In this document: piece by piece, positions 26,756-36,983 of the stretch
How positions within the stretch are numbered: the stretch's first letter is position 1
Layout of the letters: every line of letters starts with the position of its first letter
NCBI GenBank assembly: GCA_003569165.1
Contig: BGOI01000002.1
Location: 1 to 64,000 of the forward strand
Length of the DNA: 64,000 nt
Direction of reading: 5' to 3'
DNA from: Opitutia bacterium
Lineage (GTDB): Bacteria; Verrucomicrobiota; Verrucomicrobiia; Opitutales; UBA953
Made by a program: the position numbers and the translations under genes
The notes under the pieces: model-generated
Told to the model about the DNA's origin: nothing
Seen by the model: the letters and a program-made list of their open reading frames with translations, nothing else
The model's database searches: none

Positions 26756-27295
26756 ATGCGCGAAGACCTCCCCGACTGGCTGGGCAAGCCCCCCCTCCGT
26801 GGAACCGACGAATGGAAAGTCTGGTTGGCCAAGTGGCGGCGCTATGCCAAGGCCGAGCTGCGGGACACGGCCGCAGACGACCCGGATTACGACTATGGCC
26901 TCCTGACCGTCGAAGAGCGCTGGCAGGTCGCCCTGAGATTGCAGGTCCAGGGCCAGATCGAAGCCGGCCGCCAGAACGGCCCCGTGCCGATGTCTTTGGT
27001 GCTCGGCCGGAAGGTCAGCGACCTTGACCACGCGGGCGTCGTCGCCTGGCAAGTCGGTCGGTCAGTCGTCTCGCCCATTCCGGACGAAGCCTTCACCCGC
27101 GCGCTCGAGTGGAGTAATCAGCGGGAGAACCCGCGTCGCCGGCGTATCTCGCACGGCATCCGCTACGGCTTCATCGCCGGGCTTGGCGGCGAGGCCGCGT
27201 CACCGGCCTGGTCTTCGCCCGACTATGTGGCCGCGTACGAAGCCGCGTGGGAACTCGGCAACGCGATCGCGATCGAAGGCGACCCGCGGGGATAA
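26756..27295 (+). CDS. hypothetical protein
   Basis: ORF MREDLPDWLGKPPLRGTDEWKVWLAKWRRYAKAELRD... with plausible composition. Confidence 0.6.
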   Translation: MREDLPDWLGKPPLRGTDEWKVWLAKWRRYAKAELRDTAADDPDYDYGLLTVEERWQVALRLQVQGQIEAGRQNGPVPMSLVLGRKVSDLDHAGVVAWQVGRSVVSPIPDEAFTRALEWSNQRENPRRRRISHGIRYGFIAGLGGEAASPAWSSPDYVAAYEAAWELGNAIAIEGDPRG

Positions 27296-27345
27296 GTTGC
27301 GGAAGGCCCGCGCCTGGGCAGAGTGTCTTTCTCATAAGCATCCTG

Positions 27346-28703
27346 ATGGAAACCTTCGTACAAATCATTCTCCTCCTCGCGGTTCTCGGCGTCCTCGCCT
27401 ACCTCGCCTTCTTCAAATCCACCGGCCCGAGCGTCGACGACAAGGGCAGCGAACTTTTGATCGCCGACCTCCGCCGTCAGCTCGGCGAAGCGAACGCCAC
27501 CGCGGAACGTGAACGTAACGCGAAGGCCGACGCCCAGGCGCGCGCCTCCGGAGCGGAGTCCGCCCGTAACGCCGCCGCCCAGCAGCTCACCGAAGCCCAG
27601 CAGGCCAACGCGCGGGCTGTCGAACAGCTGCGGGCCGACAACGCCAAGGCTCAAGCTGAAGCCAGCGCCCGCCACGAGCGCGATATCGCCGAACTCAAGG
27701 TCTCGTTCTCCAAGATGAGCACGGATGTCCTCCGCGGAATGACGCCCGACGTCACCAAGGAGGTCGCCAGCCAGGTCTCGCCGCTCATCTCCCAGATTAA
27801 CACCGCCTTGGAAAGTTATCGTAACGCCATGCAGCAGGGCATGCGCAGCCAAGGCGATGCGCTCGCCGCCGTCGGAGCGCAGATGAAGACCATCAGCGAG
27901 ACCACCGCCGCCTTGGCGACCAGCACGACGGACTTCACTTCCGTCCTGAAGTCGTCGCAGCACCGCGGAAAGTGGGGCGAACAGACGCTGCGCAACGTCG
28001 TCGAAGCGGCCGGCCTGAGCCCGCATTGCGACTTCGCCGAGCAGGTCTCGCAGGACGATGCGCGTCCCGACCTGATCGTGAAGTTGCCTGGCAACCGCTG
28101 TATCATCATCGACTCCAAGGTGCCCGAGTTTGACGTCGCCATCGCCGACCAGGCCGCGCCCAATCGCCGCGAACTCGTCGCCGCGCACGCCGCCAAGCTG
28201 CGCAAGACCATCCGCGACCTCGCCGCCAAGAATTACCCGGCGGCCATGGAGAAGCAGGGAGTGACGCCGTTCGACAAGGTGGTGCTCTTCCTCCGGCCGA
28301 ATCCCTGCTGAGCACCGCGCTCGAAGGCGACAATGAGCTCATCCTCGCCGCCGCTCGAGAAGGCATCCTCATCGCCACCCCTGCGACCCTCATGGGCTTC
28401 CTCGGTGCGATCAACCTCGCCTGGCAGCAGCACACTCAGGCGGAAAATGCCGGCCGCATCGCGGAGGAGGCCACCGAGCTCTTCGATCGCCTCGTGAAGT
28501 TCGCCGAACATTTCACCAAGGTCCGCAAAGGCCTGCTCGCCGCCTCGGAAAGCCTCGATGCGGCCATCGGCAGCTACGAGACGCGTATCCGACCGCAGGG
28601 CGAGCGCGTGCGCGAGCTCGGCGGAGCCTCCAGCCGTGACGCCCTGGGTGAGATCCTTCCGGTCAACGCCACGATCCGCCGCCTCGAGAATTCAGCGGAG
28701 TAA
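27346..28703 (+). CDS. rmuC: RmuC-family DNA recombination protein, frameshift near 28291-28297
   Basis: HRGKWGEQTLRNVVEAAGL, DLIVKLPGNRCIIIDSKVP; downstream frame LLSTALEGDNELILAAAREGILIATPATLMGFLGAI. Confidence 0.85.
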
Positions 28704-28716
28704 CGGGGAGTCCTGC

Positions 28717-28792
28717 TGGTGGAGCCGATGAGGTTCGAACTCACGGCCTCGTCATTGCGAACGACGCGCTCTACCAACTGAGCTACGGCCCC
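28717..28792 (-). tRNA. tRNA-Ala (CGC)
   Basis: Cloverleaf GGGGCCG..TTCGCAA anticodon loop..GTTCGAACC..CGGCTCCACCA. Confidence 0.92.
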
Positions 28793-28901
28793 AAACAGCA
28801 GGAGGATGAGGGAAGCCGCCCCCGCTGGGTCGGTCAAGGTTTAGATACCTGTCGCCTTGCTTCGGCTTGGTTTAGACCTATGTTCGACGGTCCCAATCAC
28901 C

Positions 28902-29561
28902 ATGCGCGTAGCCAAAGAAACCGTCGTCGCCATCGAATACACCCTGAAGGACGACCAGGGCAACATCATCGACGCCTCCGGCGATCGCGGCCCGATGGAG
29001 TATCTCCACGGCGCCCAGAACATCATCCCCGGCCTCGAGCAGGGCGTCGAAGGCCTCGTCGCCGGCGACACCAAGAACGTCCTCGTGCCTCCGCAGCTCG
29101 GCTACGGCGAATACAGCGAGAAGCTCCTCCAGCAGGTGCCCCTCAACGCGTTTGGCGCGAACACCCCGCAGATCGGCATGCGCTTCCACGCCGAGACCAA
29201 TCTCGGCATGCGCGTCCTCACGATCAAGAAGATCGAAGGCGAGGAAGTGACCCTGGACGGCAACCATGAGCTCGCCGGCAAGACCCTGCACTTCGACATC
29301 AAAGTCGTCTCCGTCCGCGCGGCCGAACTCACCGAACTCTCCCACGGTCATCCCCATCAGTCGGGCGGTTGCTGCGGCGGCGGCGGTTGTGGTTCCGGCG
29401 AAAGCTCCGAAGGCGGTTGCTGCTCCACTGGCGAAGCCTCCGAAGGTGGCTGCTGTTCCTCGGAAGAAGGCGCGGCTTCGAGCGGTTGCTGCTCCACCGA
29501 ACAGCCCGTCGCCCAGAAGCAAGGTGGCTGTGGTTCCGGCGGCTGCGGTTGCTCGGCCTGA
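28902..29561 (+). CDS. FKBP-type peptidyl-prolyl isomerase (SlyD-like) with Cys-rich tail
   Basis: VVAIEYTLKDDQGNIIDAS..PMEYLHGAQNIIPGLEQGVEG; C-terminal CCGGGGCGSGE..GGCGSGGCGCSA. Confidence 0.88.
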   Translation: MRVAKETVVAIEYTLKDDQGNIIDASGDRGPMEYLHGAQNIIPGLEQGVEGLVAGDTKNVLVPPQLGYGEYSEKLLQQVPLNAFGANTPQIGMRFHAETNLGMRVLTIKKIEGEEVTLDGNHELAGKTLHFDIKVVSVRAAELTELSHGHPHQSGGCCGGGGCGSGESSEGGCCSTGEASEGGCCSSEEGAASSGCCSTEQPVAQKQGGCGSGGCGCSA

Positions 29562-29582
29562 GCCTAGCTTCATCGCCTAACT

Positions 29583-29611
29583 AAAAGACCCCGGAACGCC
29601 GGGGTCTTTTT
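29583..29611 (+). terminator. intrinsic terminator
   Basis: AAAAGACCCCGG-AACG-CCGGGGTCTTTTT. Confidence 0.9.
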
Positions 29612-29655
29612 ATTGCCCATGTCCGCATGGATGGCAGGCTGACGTCACCCCGCGC

Positions 29656-30966
29656 ATGCGTTCTGCCCCTATCCATGCCCGTGACCTGACGCCGGGCCAG
29701 ACGCGCGTCTCGATCGCGATCATCGCGGTGCTGTTCTTCATCTTCGGCTTCGTGTCGTGGGTGAACGCGATCCTCATCCCCTATTTCAAGATTGGCTGCG
29801 AGCTGACGCACTTCGAAGCGTACCTGGTCACATTCGCTTTCTATATCTCGTACCTCCTATTCTCAATGCCGGCGGCGCACCTCCTCAAGCGCACCGGTTT
29901 CAAGCGCGGGATGATGATTGGCTTCTGGGTCATGGCGGTGGGCGCCTTCCTGTTCATCCCGGCGGCGATGACGCGGACGTACGGCCTTTTCCTCGGCGGC
30001 CTGTTCACGCTCGGCGCCGGCCTCGCCATCCTGCAGACGGCGGCGAATCCCTATATTACCATCCTGGGTTCCAAGGAGACCGCCGCGCGCCGCATCTGCG
30101 TGATGGGGATCTGCAATAAAGGTGCGGGGATTCTCGCACCGATTATCTTTGCGGCCGTCGTGTTCAAGGTCACCGACACCGATCTCTTCGCGGGCCTAGC
30201 GACGATGGGGCCGGCCGAGAAAGCCGCCGTGCTCGACGAGCTCATCCGCCGCGTCGTCGTCCCCTACGCGTGGGTCGGCGCGGCGCTCCTCCTGCTCGGA
30301 TTCCTCGTCCGCTTATCACCTCTCCCCGAGATAGACACCGAACACGAGACCGCCGAGGTCGCCGAAGCCAACGCCGACAAGACGGGCATCCTACAATTCC
30401 CGCACCTCATCCTCGGCGCACTCGGCATCTTCCTGCATGTCGGCACGCAGACCGTGGCGGTCGACACCATCATTGGGTACGCGGACACGATGGGCATTCC
30501 GCTCGCCGACGCGAAGATTCTGCCCGGCTGCGTGCTCGGGGGAATGATCTTCGGTTACCTATTAGGACTGACCCTCATCCCGCGGTACGTCTCACAGGTG
30601 ACGGCGTTGCGGCTCTGCACTGTCCTCGGCGTGGTCGCCACACTCGGCGTGCTGTTCGCCCCAGGCAAGCTGATGCTCTTCGGATTGAACGCCGACATCT
30701 CGCTCTGGTGTATCACGCTGCTCGGGCTCTCGAACTCGCTCACTTGGGCCGGTATCTGGCCGCTCGCGCTCGACGGCCTCGGGCGCTTCACCAAGACCGG
30801 CGCCTCCCTGATGATCATGGGCCTCTGCGGTAACGCGCTGATCCCACTCGGTTACGGCTGGCTGGCGGATCAATACTCCGCGCGCGGCGGGTACTGGATC
30901 CTGCTCCCCTGTTATTTATATCTGACGTATTACGCGATCAGTGGGCATAAGAAGAGGAAGTGGTAA
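29656..30966 (+). CDS. MFS sugar transporter, FucP/GluP-like
   Basis: FFIFGFVSWVNAILIPYFK..ILQTAANPYITILGSKETAARR. Confidence 0.85.
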   Translation: MRSAPIHARDLTPGQTRVSIAIIAVLFFIFGFVSWVNAILIPYFKIGCELTHFEAYLVTFAFYISYLLFSMPAAHLLKRTGFKRGMMIGFWVMAVGAFLFIPAAMTRTYGLFLGGLFTLGAGLAILQTAANPYITILGSKETAARRICVMGICNKGAGILAPIIFAAVVFKVTDTDLFAGLATMGPAEKAAVLDELIRRVVVPYAWVGAALLLLGFLVRLSPLPEIDTEHETAEVAEANADKTGILQFPHLILGALGIFLHVGTQTVAVDTIIGYADTMGIPLADAKILPGCVLGGMIFGYLLGLTLIPRYVSQVTALRLCTVLGVVATLGVLFAPGKLMLFGLNADISLWCITLLGLSNSLTWAGIWPLALDGLGRFTKTGASLMIMGLCGNALIPLGYGWLADQYSARGGYWILLPCYLYLTYYAISGHKKRKW

Positions 30967-31002
30967 CGGCGGTTGGATGCGGGGCGCAAGCGCCGCGAGG
31001 GG

Positions 31003-31300
31003 ACACGATTCGAGGACACGAGGGCCGGTGGGCACGAGGACTCGTAGCACAAATGAGAGGCACGGAGGCTCAGAGGCTCGGTTGACCAGAGGGATTCCTC
31101 GCTCAAGGGGAGACCGGAGACCGGATGATTGGCTGGGGGATATGTCCTCAGCTAACATTCCAGTTTCCAGTCTCCCTTGGTTTTGCGTGAAGGCAATTGC
31201 AGGCACTGTCGTGACGCGGTCCCGACCCTACCCATTGCATCTCATCTATTCAGCCCTCGATGCAGTCCTCTATGCTGTCATCGACTCAGTCATCTACCCT
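31003..31300. repeat. mosaic of dispersed intergenic repeats
   Basis: 27-mer shared with 8994-9020; AGACCGGAGACCGGATGATTGGCTGGGG shared with 44471-44498. Confidence 0.75.
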
Positions 31301-31304
31301 GCCC

Positions 31305-31712
31305 TCACCAAATCCAAACCAGCGCGATCTCGACGTCGGGATGCAGCGACTGTTTCACGGGGCAGGCGTTGGCGGCGCGGATGAGGCGATCACGGAGGTC
31401 TTCGGCGATGCCCGCCGGCATATGAATCGTCGCCTCAAGTTTCGCGATCCGGCGCGGCGGCTGGGCGGTCATGTGTTTCTCGACGTCGACGCGGAGGCCG
31501 CGGAAATCGAGTTCGAGTCCCTTGGCTTGGATGCCCAGGATCGTCATGATGCAGGTCGCCAGCGAAGTCGCGGTAAGGTCGGTCGGCGAGAACGACTCGC
31601 CCTTGCCGTGGTTGTCGACGGGCGCGTCGGTGTGCAGCACGGTACCGGAGGGACCGTGGGTGGCGCGCACGCGGAGGTCGCCGAGGTATTCGCAGGAGAT
31701 TTTGACGCCCAT
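31305..31712 (-). CDS. OsmC family protein
   Basis: MGVKISCEYLGDLRVRATHGPSG..ESFSPTDLTATSLATCIMTILG. Confidence 0.85.
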   Translation of the reverse strand: MGVKISCEYLGDLRVRATHGPSGTVLHTDAPVDNHGKGESFSPTDLTATSLATCIMTILGIQAKGLELDFRGLRVDVEKHMTAQPPRRIAKLEATIHMPAGIAEDLRDRLIRAANACPVKQSLHPDVEIALVWIW

Positions 31713-31747
31713 GTTTGGAAGTGTGGCGAAGTCATGGCGTCCCCCAA

Positions 31748-31776
31748 ACAAAAAGCCCCGGAGGTCCGGGGCTTTC
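31748..31776 (-). terminator. intrinsic terminator of ferredoxin gene
   Basis: Minus strand AAAGCCCCGGACCTCCGGGGCTTTTTG. Confidence 0.8.
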
Positions 31777-31795
31777 GGGGGAATCGCCAAAGCGA

Positions 31796-32029
31796 TTATT
31801 CGCCGTCCTTGCCGATAGCGTCGACCGGGCAGCCTTCGAGGGCTTCCATGCACTTGTCGATGCCTTCCTGGTCGGTCGGCTGGGCAAAGACGTAGGAGTA
31901 GCCACCATCGTCCTGACGAACGAAGGATTTCGGGGCAGTCTCGCGGCAGAGATCGCAGTCGATGCACTGGGAATCCACGTAGAATTTACCGGGGGCGCTT
32001 TCGGGACGCTTGTCGTTCTTGTCGGCCAT
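31796..32029 (-). CDS. ferredoxin, single [4Fe-4S]
   Basis: CIDCDLCRETAP...CMEALEGCPVDAI. Confidence 0.85.
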   Translation of the reverse strand: MADKNDKRPESAPGKFYVDSQCIDCDLCRETAPKSFVRQDDGGYSYVFAQPTDQEGIDKCMEALEGCPVDAIGKDGE

Positions 32030-32076
32030 AGGGTGTGATTAATTGGAAGACGGCGGGCGTCTGTCAAGAATCCGCG

Positions 32077-32568
32077 TCAATTCGCGGGCAGCATGACAAT
32101 CAGCCGATGGCGAAAGCCGTCACGGCCGGCTAGATAGGCGGCGGAGAGGCGGTCCGTGGTGGCGAAGGTCACCTCGATGGTGCCGGCAGGCGTCAGGTTT
32201 GGGCGGAGGCCTGGGCTGACCTGCCGATCAAAGGCGGTGAGCGGGCGCACCGTGACCGAGTCGATCGGCAGCTCGTGCTCCTGCAGGATGACGAAACGGA
32301 TACGGCCGCGGGTGGCGGCGTCGACACCGTCCCAGCAGAAGAGCTGCTCCATGGCGATCGCGTCGTGCGTCTCGTAGGCCTGACGGAGATCATCGGCGAG
32401 GGCACGGAGACTGCGCGCATTCCACCAGCCCCAAACGGCGACCAGCGCGACGCCAAGTAAAAGGCCCACCAACGCCGCGGAGAGGCGACGGAGCCAGGGT
32501 TGCCGGAGGAAGAGTTGCAGCACGAGGGAGAAGGGCGTTGACCGAATAGCAGGGTCGGAGATAAGCAC
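32077..32568 (-). CDS. hypothetical membrane-anchored protein (start estimated)
   Basis: One TM helix [25 protein letters not shown] followed by soluble domain. Confidence 0.55.
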   Translation of the reverse strand: MLISDPAIRSTPFSLVLQLFLRQPWLRRLSAALVGLLLGVALVAVWGWWNARSLRALADDLRQAYETHDAIAMEQLFCWDGVDAATRGRIRFVILQEHELPIDSVTVRPLTAFDRQVSPGLRPNLTPAGTIEVTFATTDRLSAAYLAGRDGFRHRLIVMLPAN

Positions 32569-32577
32569 GCAAGAGCC

Positions 32578-33786
32578 ATGGCGCACGAAAGCAAGCCCTC
32601 CTCTGATTCCGGCCGATACGCGGCCCGGGGTGTGTCCGCCTCCAAGAGCGAAGTCCATGCCGCCGTCGACCGCCTCGACCCCGGCCTCTTTCCACAGGCC
32701 TTCTGCAAGATCGTCGCGGACAACCTGACGGGCGACGCCACGAAATGCGTCGTCACGCATTCGGACGGCTCTGGCACCAAGGCCTTACTTGCTTATCTCT
32801 GGTGGAAGGAGACCGGCGATGCCTCCGTCTTCCGCGGCATCGCGCAGGACAGCATCGTCATGAACATCGACGATCTCCTGTGCGTCGGCGTGACCAAGGG
32901 CGTCATCCTCTCCTCAACTATCAACCGCAACGCCAAGGCCATCCCGGGCGCGATCCTCGCGGAGCTTATCAACGGCACCGAAGACGTGCTGGCCATGCTG
33001 CGCGAACAGGGCTTCGGCATCACCTCTGGCGGCGGCGAGACGGCCGACGTCGGCGACCTCACGCCCACGCTGACCGTGGATTCCACCGCCACCGCGATCC
33101 TCAACCGGGCCGAAGTCGTGGACGCCGCGCACGTCGTCCCGGGCCTCGTCATCGTCGGCATCGCCTCCCATGGCCGTGCGAAATATGAGACCGCCGAGAA
33201 CAGCGGTATCGGCTCGAACGGCCTGACCAGCGCCCGCCACGAGCTCCTTTCGAAGTACTACGCAGAGAAGTATCCCGAAACCTACGACAAGGCCACCCCG
33301 GCCGACCTAGCGTACTGCGGGCCCCATCGCCTGACGGACCCCCTCCCCGGCTCGACCCTGACCGTCGGTCAGGCCCTCCTTTCGCCCACGCGCACCTACG
33401 CCCCCTATGCCCTGCGCCTGCTCCAGGCGCTCGGCCACCAGCGCGTCAAAGGCCTCGTCCATTGCTCCGGCGGGGGCCAGACCAAGTGCCGCCGGTTCGG
33501 CTCCAAGGTTCACTTCATTAAGGACAACCTCTTCCCGACGCCCCCCATTTTCGCCGAAATCGCCCGGGTCAGTGGGACGGACGCCAAGGAAATGCACCAG
33601 GTTTACAACATGGGGCACCGCCTGGAGGTGTTCGTGGAACCTAAGGACGCGGAGGTCGCGCTGCGCCTCGCCGCCGAGCTCGGCCTAGGTGCGCAGGTGA
33701 TCGGCCGAACCGAAGCCTCGACCCGCCCTGACGGGGCCAACCATGTGACCGTGATTAAAGACGGGCAGGTCCTAGCCTACGCCTGA
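32578..33786 (+). CDS. purM: phosphoribosylformylglycinamidine cyclo-ligase (AIR synthase), Bacteroidetes-like form
   Basis: [53 protein letters not shown]. Confidence 0.88.
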   Translation: MAHESKPSSDSGRYAARGVSASKSEVHAAVDRLDPGLFPQAFCKIVADNLTGDATKCVVTHSDGSGTKALLAYLWWKETGDASVFRGIAQDSIVMNIDDLLCVGVTKGVILSSTINRNAKAIPGAILAELINGTEDVLAMLREQGFGITSGGGETADVGDLTPTLTVDSTATAILNRAEVVDAAHVVPGLVIVGIASHGRAKYETAENSGIGSNGLTSARHELLSKYYAEKYPETYDKATPADLAYCGPHRLTDPLPGSTLTVGQALLSPTRTYAPYALRLLQALGHQRVKGLVHCSGGGQTKCRRFGSKVHFIKDNLFPTPPIFAEIARVSGTDAKEMHQVYNMGHRLEVFVEPKDAEVALRLAAELGLGAQVIGRTEASTRPDGANHVTVIKDGQVLAYA

Positions 33787-33819
33787 GGGGTCTCAGGGCT
33801 TGCTTCTTAAAGTGTCGGG

Positions 33820-33895
33820 TGGTCGGGCAGACAGGACTTGAACCTGCAACACCCTGCTCCCAAAGCAGGGACTCTACCAATTGAGATACTGCCCG
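33820..33895 (-). tRNA. tRNA-Pro (TGG)
   Basis: Cloverleaf CGGGCAG..CCTGCTTTGGGAGCAGG..GGTTCAAGTCC..CTGCCCGACCA. Confidence 0.92.
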
Positions 33896-33983
33896 GTACC
33901 CGAAGAAACAGTCTGATTTTGTGTTGCCGTCCTTGTCAAACTGCTAATCTCCAAGTGTTCCAACCCGCAAAACACCTCCATAC

Positions 33984-34487
33984 ATGGAAAACGACAACAT
34001 CTCCCCCTCCTCTTCCGAATCCAAGCTCCCGCTTATCGTGGGAATCCTCGGTTTCGCTCTCGGCACTGCCGGCCTCGTGCTCGGCATCCAGGCCAAGCGC
34101 CTCGCCGCGGCCGCCACGGATGACGCCATCGCCATCAAGGCCAACGTCGAAGTAGTTCAGAACGCGCTCGGCGGCAAGGCCAGCACCGCCGACCTCCAGG
34201 CCGTCCGTGCCGACCTCGACAAGGGTCTCTCCGACCTCGCCCTCAACGAGAAGACCCTCGCTGACCAGATCACCGCTCTCCAGAAGCTCGCTTCCTCCCC
34301 GAAGGCCACCACCGGTGCCGGCAAGGCTACGGTCACGGCTGGTCCCGGCGAATACGTCGTCGCCAAGGGCGACACGCTTGGCGGCATCGCCAAGAAGGTC
34401 GGCATCTCGCTCAAGTCCATCCAGGAACTCAACCCTGACGTGAACGCGAATCGCATGCAGATCGGTCAGAAGCTGAAGACCAAGTAA
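33984..34487 (+). CDS. membrane-anchored LysM-domain protein
   Basis: C-terminal YVVAKGDTLGGIAKKVGISLKSIQELNPDVNANRMQIGQKLKTK. Confidence 0.85.
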   Translation: MENDNISPSSSESKLPLIVGILGFALGTAGLVLGIQAKRLAAAATDDAIAIKANVEVVQNALGGKASTADLQAVRADLDKGLSDLALNEKTLADQITALQKLASSPKATTGAGKATVTAGPGEYVVAKGDTLGGIAKKVGISLKSIQELNPDVNANRMQIGQKLKTK

Positions 34488-34495
34488 TCTTGCGC

Positions 34496-35053
34496 ATGTC
34501 GGCGCCCTCTCGCTGGTCCGTCCAGCACGAAGAGCTCCACGCCGACTGCAGGGTTTTCCGGGTTTACAAGGAACACTGTAATCACCCTCTCGACAAACGA
34601 GAGGGTGATTTTTTTGTGCTCCGCTCCGGCGACTGGGTCCTCGCGCTCCCCATCACCGAAGACGGCCGGCTGGTGATGGTCCGCCAATATCGCTTCGGCA
34701 CGCGCGACCTTTCCACCGAAGCGCCGGGCGGTATCATCGAGCGCGGCGAAGACCCCGTGCTCGCCGCCGTGCGCGAGACCGAGGAGGAAACCGGCTTCGC
34801 CGGTGGCCGGGCTACCCTACTCGGCACCTGCGCTCCAAACCCCGCTATTCAGGCCAATCGCTGTCATTTCGTGCTCCTGGACGGCGTCCGCCCGACGGGC
34901 CTCCGCGCCCCGGACGAACACGAAGAAATTCAAGTGTTGGCCGTCCGCCCCAAGGCCGCCCTCGCGCAGGCGCTCGAGAACCAGGCGCAGCATTCGCTCG
35001 CCCTGCTCGCGCTCTATCGTCTTCGTGACGCACGACCCGAACTCTTTTCATGA
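34496..35053 (+). CDS. NUDIX hydrolase, ADP-ribose pyrophosphatase-like
   Basis: GGIIERGEDPVLAAVRETEEETGF Nudix box. Confidence 0.88.
   Translation: MSAPSRWSVQHEELHADCRVFRVYKEHCNHPLDKREGDFFVLRSGDWVLALPITEDGRLVMVRQYRFGTRDLSTEAPGGIIERGEDPVLAAVRETEEETGFAGGRATLLGTCAPNPAIQANRCHFVLLDGVRPTGLRAPDEHEEIQVLAVRPKAALAQALENQAQHSLALLALYRLRDARPELFS
34580..34615 (+). terminator. intrinsic-terminator-like hairpin inside the NUDIX ORF
   Basis: AATCACCCTCTCG-ACAAA-CGAGAGGGTGATT followed by TTTTT; 13-bp perfect stem. Confidence 0.8.
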
Positions 35054-35994
35054 CCACTCCTACCCGCATCAAGAACAAGGGCCGCGAGGCCGATCCGGTC
35101 CTCGTCGTCGGCTCCGTGGCTTACGACAGCATCATCACCCCGCACGACAAAGGGGAACGTATCCTCGGCGGCAGCGCCGCCTACGCGTGCCTCGCCGCCA
35201 GCTACTTCGCGCCGCCGCGCATTGTCGGCGTCGTCGGCCATGACTTCCGCGACCGCGACCGCAACAAGCTCGCCAAGCGCGGCATCGACCTCGACGGCCT
35301 CCTCACCGATTCGTCGGGTCGCACGTTCTTCTGGCGCGGCCGCTACCACGAAAATTACAACCGCCGCGATACCGAGGATCTGCAGCTTAACGTCTTCGAA
35401 CACTTCAAGCCCAAGCTGCCCGACGCGCACCGCGCCTCGCCTTACGTCATGCTCGGCAACATCCGGCCTGACCTACAGCTCGAAGTCCTCAACCAGCTCA
35501 CCGCACCACGCTACGTGCTCGCCGACACCATCGATATCTGGATCGAAACACAGCGGGAGAAACTCGGTGAAGTCATGCGCCGCGCCGACCTGCTCGTGGT
35601 CAACGACACCGAATCCGCTAAGCTCACCGGCGAAGCCAACGTCATCGTGGCCGGCCACGCCTTGCGTAAGCACGGGTGCAAGACCGTCATCATCAAGAAA
35701 GGCGAACATGGGGCGGTCCTCTTCCACGAGGAGGGCCTTTTCATGCTCCCCGCCTACCCCGTGACCGAGCTGCGCGACCCCACCGGGGCCGGCGATAGCT
35801 TCGCCGGGGCCCTCTTGGGCTACCTGGCCTCGGCCGGGGCGACCGATTTCGCGACCCTCAAGCAGGCCATGGTCTACGGCACCGCCGTCGCCAGCCTGAC
35901 CGTCGAGGCCTTCTCCACCGACCGCCTGGCCAAAGCCGGCTGCCGTGAGATCCGGGCCCGCCGCAAGGACCTCTTGAAGCTGATTAAGGCCTAA
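35050..35994 (+). CDS. PfkB-family carbohydrate kinase
   Basis: ILGGSAAYACLAASYF; DPTGAGDSFAGALLGYL. Confidence 0.88.
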   Translation: MTTPTRIKNKGREADPVLVVGSVAYDSIITPHDKGERILGGSAAYACLAASYFAPPRIVGVVGHDFRDRDRNKLAKRGIDLDGLLTDSSGRTFFWRGRYHENYNRRDTEDLQLNVFEHFKPKLPDAHRASPYVMLGNIRPDLQLEVLNQLTAPRYVLADTIDIWIETQREKLGEVMRRADLLVVNDTESAKLTGEANVIVAGHALRKHGCKTVIIKKGEHGAVLFHEEGLFMLPAYPVTELRDPTGAGDSFAGALLGYLASAGATDFATLKQAMVYGTAVASLTVEAFSTDRLAKAGCREIRARRKDLLKLIKA

Positions 35995-36194
35995 CCGCGG
36001 CGGCGGACCAGGAACCGCCAGAGCACAAAGAGTAGGATAGCCGAGAAGACCAGGTCGCCGACCACCAAAGGCCAGACCCGGGAGAGCTTTTGGGCGAAAA
36101 GGGCGTAGAGCAGGAAACCGGCCTGGAGGACGATCACCACCGTCAGGAGGGGGACGAAGCGGCGGAGCTTCGCGAGGGGATCAGGGTCGCTCAT
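35991..36194 (-). CDS. small membrane protein (2 TM)
   Basis: 67-aa ORF, two hydrophobic helices, overlaps neighbouring stop. Confidence 0.6.
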   Translation of the reverse strand: MSDPDPLAKLRRFVPLLTVVIVLQAGFLLYALFAQKLSRVWPLVVGDLVFSAILLFVLWRFLVRRRG

Positions 36195-36979
36195 GCGAAA
36201 TGACGGCGGTGGGCTTCGGCTAGGCCGAGCAGGGTCAGGTGCGGCTCATGCGACACGCGTGCCTGCCAAGAGGCCGGCAAGTAGACCGCCGCGCCGCCGG
36301 TGACAATCACCTTGGGCAGCGGGGAGCCTTGGCGGACGAGTTCGGCGCAGACGCCATCGAGCAAGGCACCGATCATCCCGGCAAACCCGAGGGCACAGCC
36401 GGAGCGCATCGCGTCGACGGTCGACTTACCAATGGCCGGCCCGCCGAGCAAGGCGGACGGATCAAGCGCCGGCAGTAAGGCCGTGCGCTCATGGAGATAC
36501 TGCGTCATCACGCCGAGGCCGGGTGCAATAATGCCGCCGGCGTACCCGCGATCGGTGAGGATATCGACCGTGGTGGCCGTGCCCATGCCGATGATGACCG
36601 CCGGGGCGCCCGCGACGAGTTGGGCGCCGACACAATCAGCGAGACGATCTTGGCCGACTTCGGCCGGCTTCGGATAATCGAACACGAGGCCTTGCACGTT
36701 GTCGTGACGCAGATGATAGAACGGTCGGCCGCTGCTCAGGAGCGCTGGCGAGATCGCCGCGGTCACCTTCGGGACAACGCTCGCGAGCGCGATGCCCTTC
36801 GTCGGATGCGCAGCGAGCAACGCGTTTAAGGCGGCGGTCTCAAGCGAAGCGGTGGGCAGCTCGCCATGGGCGAGTAGCTGGCGTCCGTCCACGACGCCCC
36901 AGTGCGCGTGCGTGTTGCCGACATCGAGGCAGAAGATGGACACGGGGAAGACGGTGGTCGGAAGCGGGCGCGGGCGCAA
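36191..36979 (-). CDS. coaX: type III pantothenate kinase
   Basis: CLDVGNTHAHWGVVDG; GMGTATTVDIL; GGIIAPGLGVM. Confidence 0.9.
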   Translation of the reverse strand: MRPRPLPTTVFPVSIFCLDVGNTHAHWGVVDGRQLLAHGELPTASLETAALNALLAAHPTKGIALASVVPKVTAAISPALLSSGRPFYHLRHDNVQGLVFDYPKPAEVGQDRLADCVGAQLVAGAPAVIIGMGTATTVDILTDRGYAGGIIAPGLGVMTQYLHERTALLPALDPSALLGGPAIGKSTVDAMRSGCALGFAGMIGALLDGVCAELVRQGSPLPKVIVTGGAAVYLPASWQARVSHEPHLTLLGLAEAHRRHFA

Positions 36980-36983
36980 GCGC

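Noticed and set aside
32569-32760. N-terminal extension of the 32077..32760 ORF
   Set aside because: Overlaps the purM coding region antisense and is not protein-like; a GTG start near 32568 is more likely.
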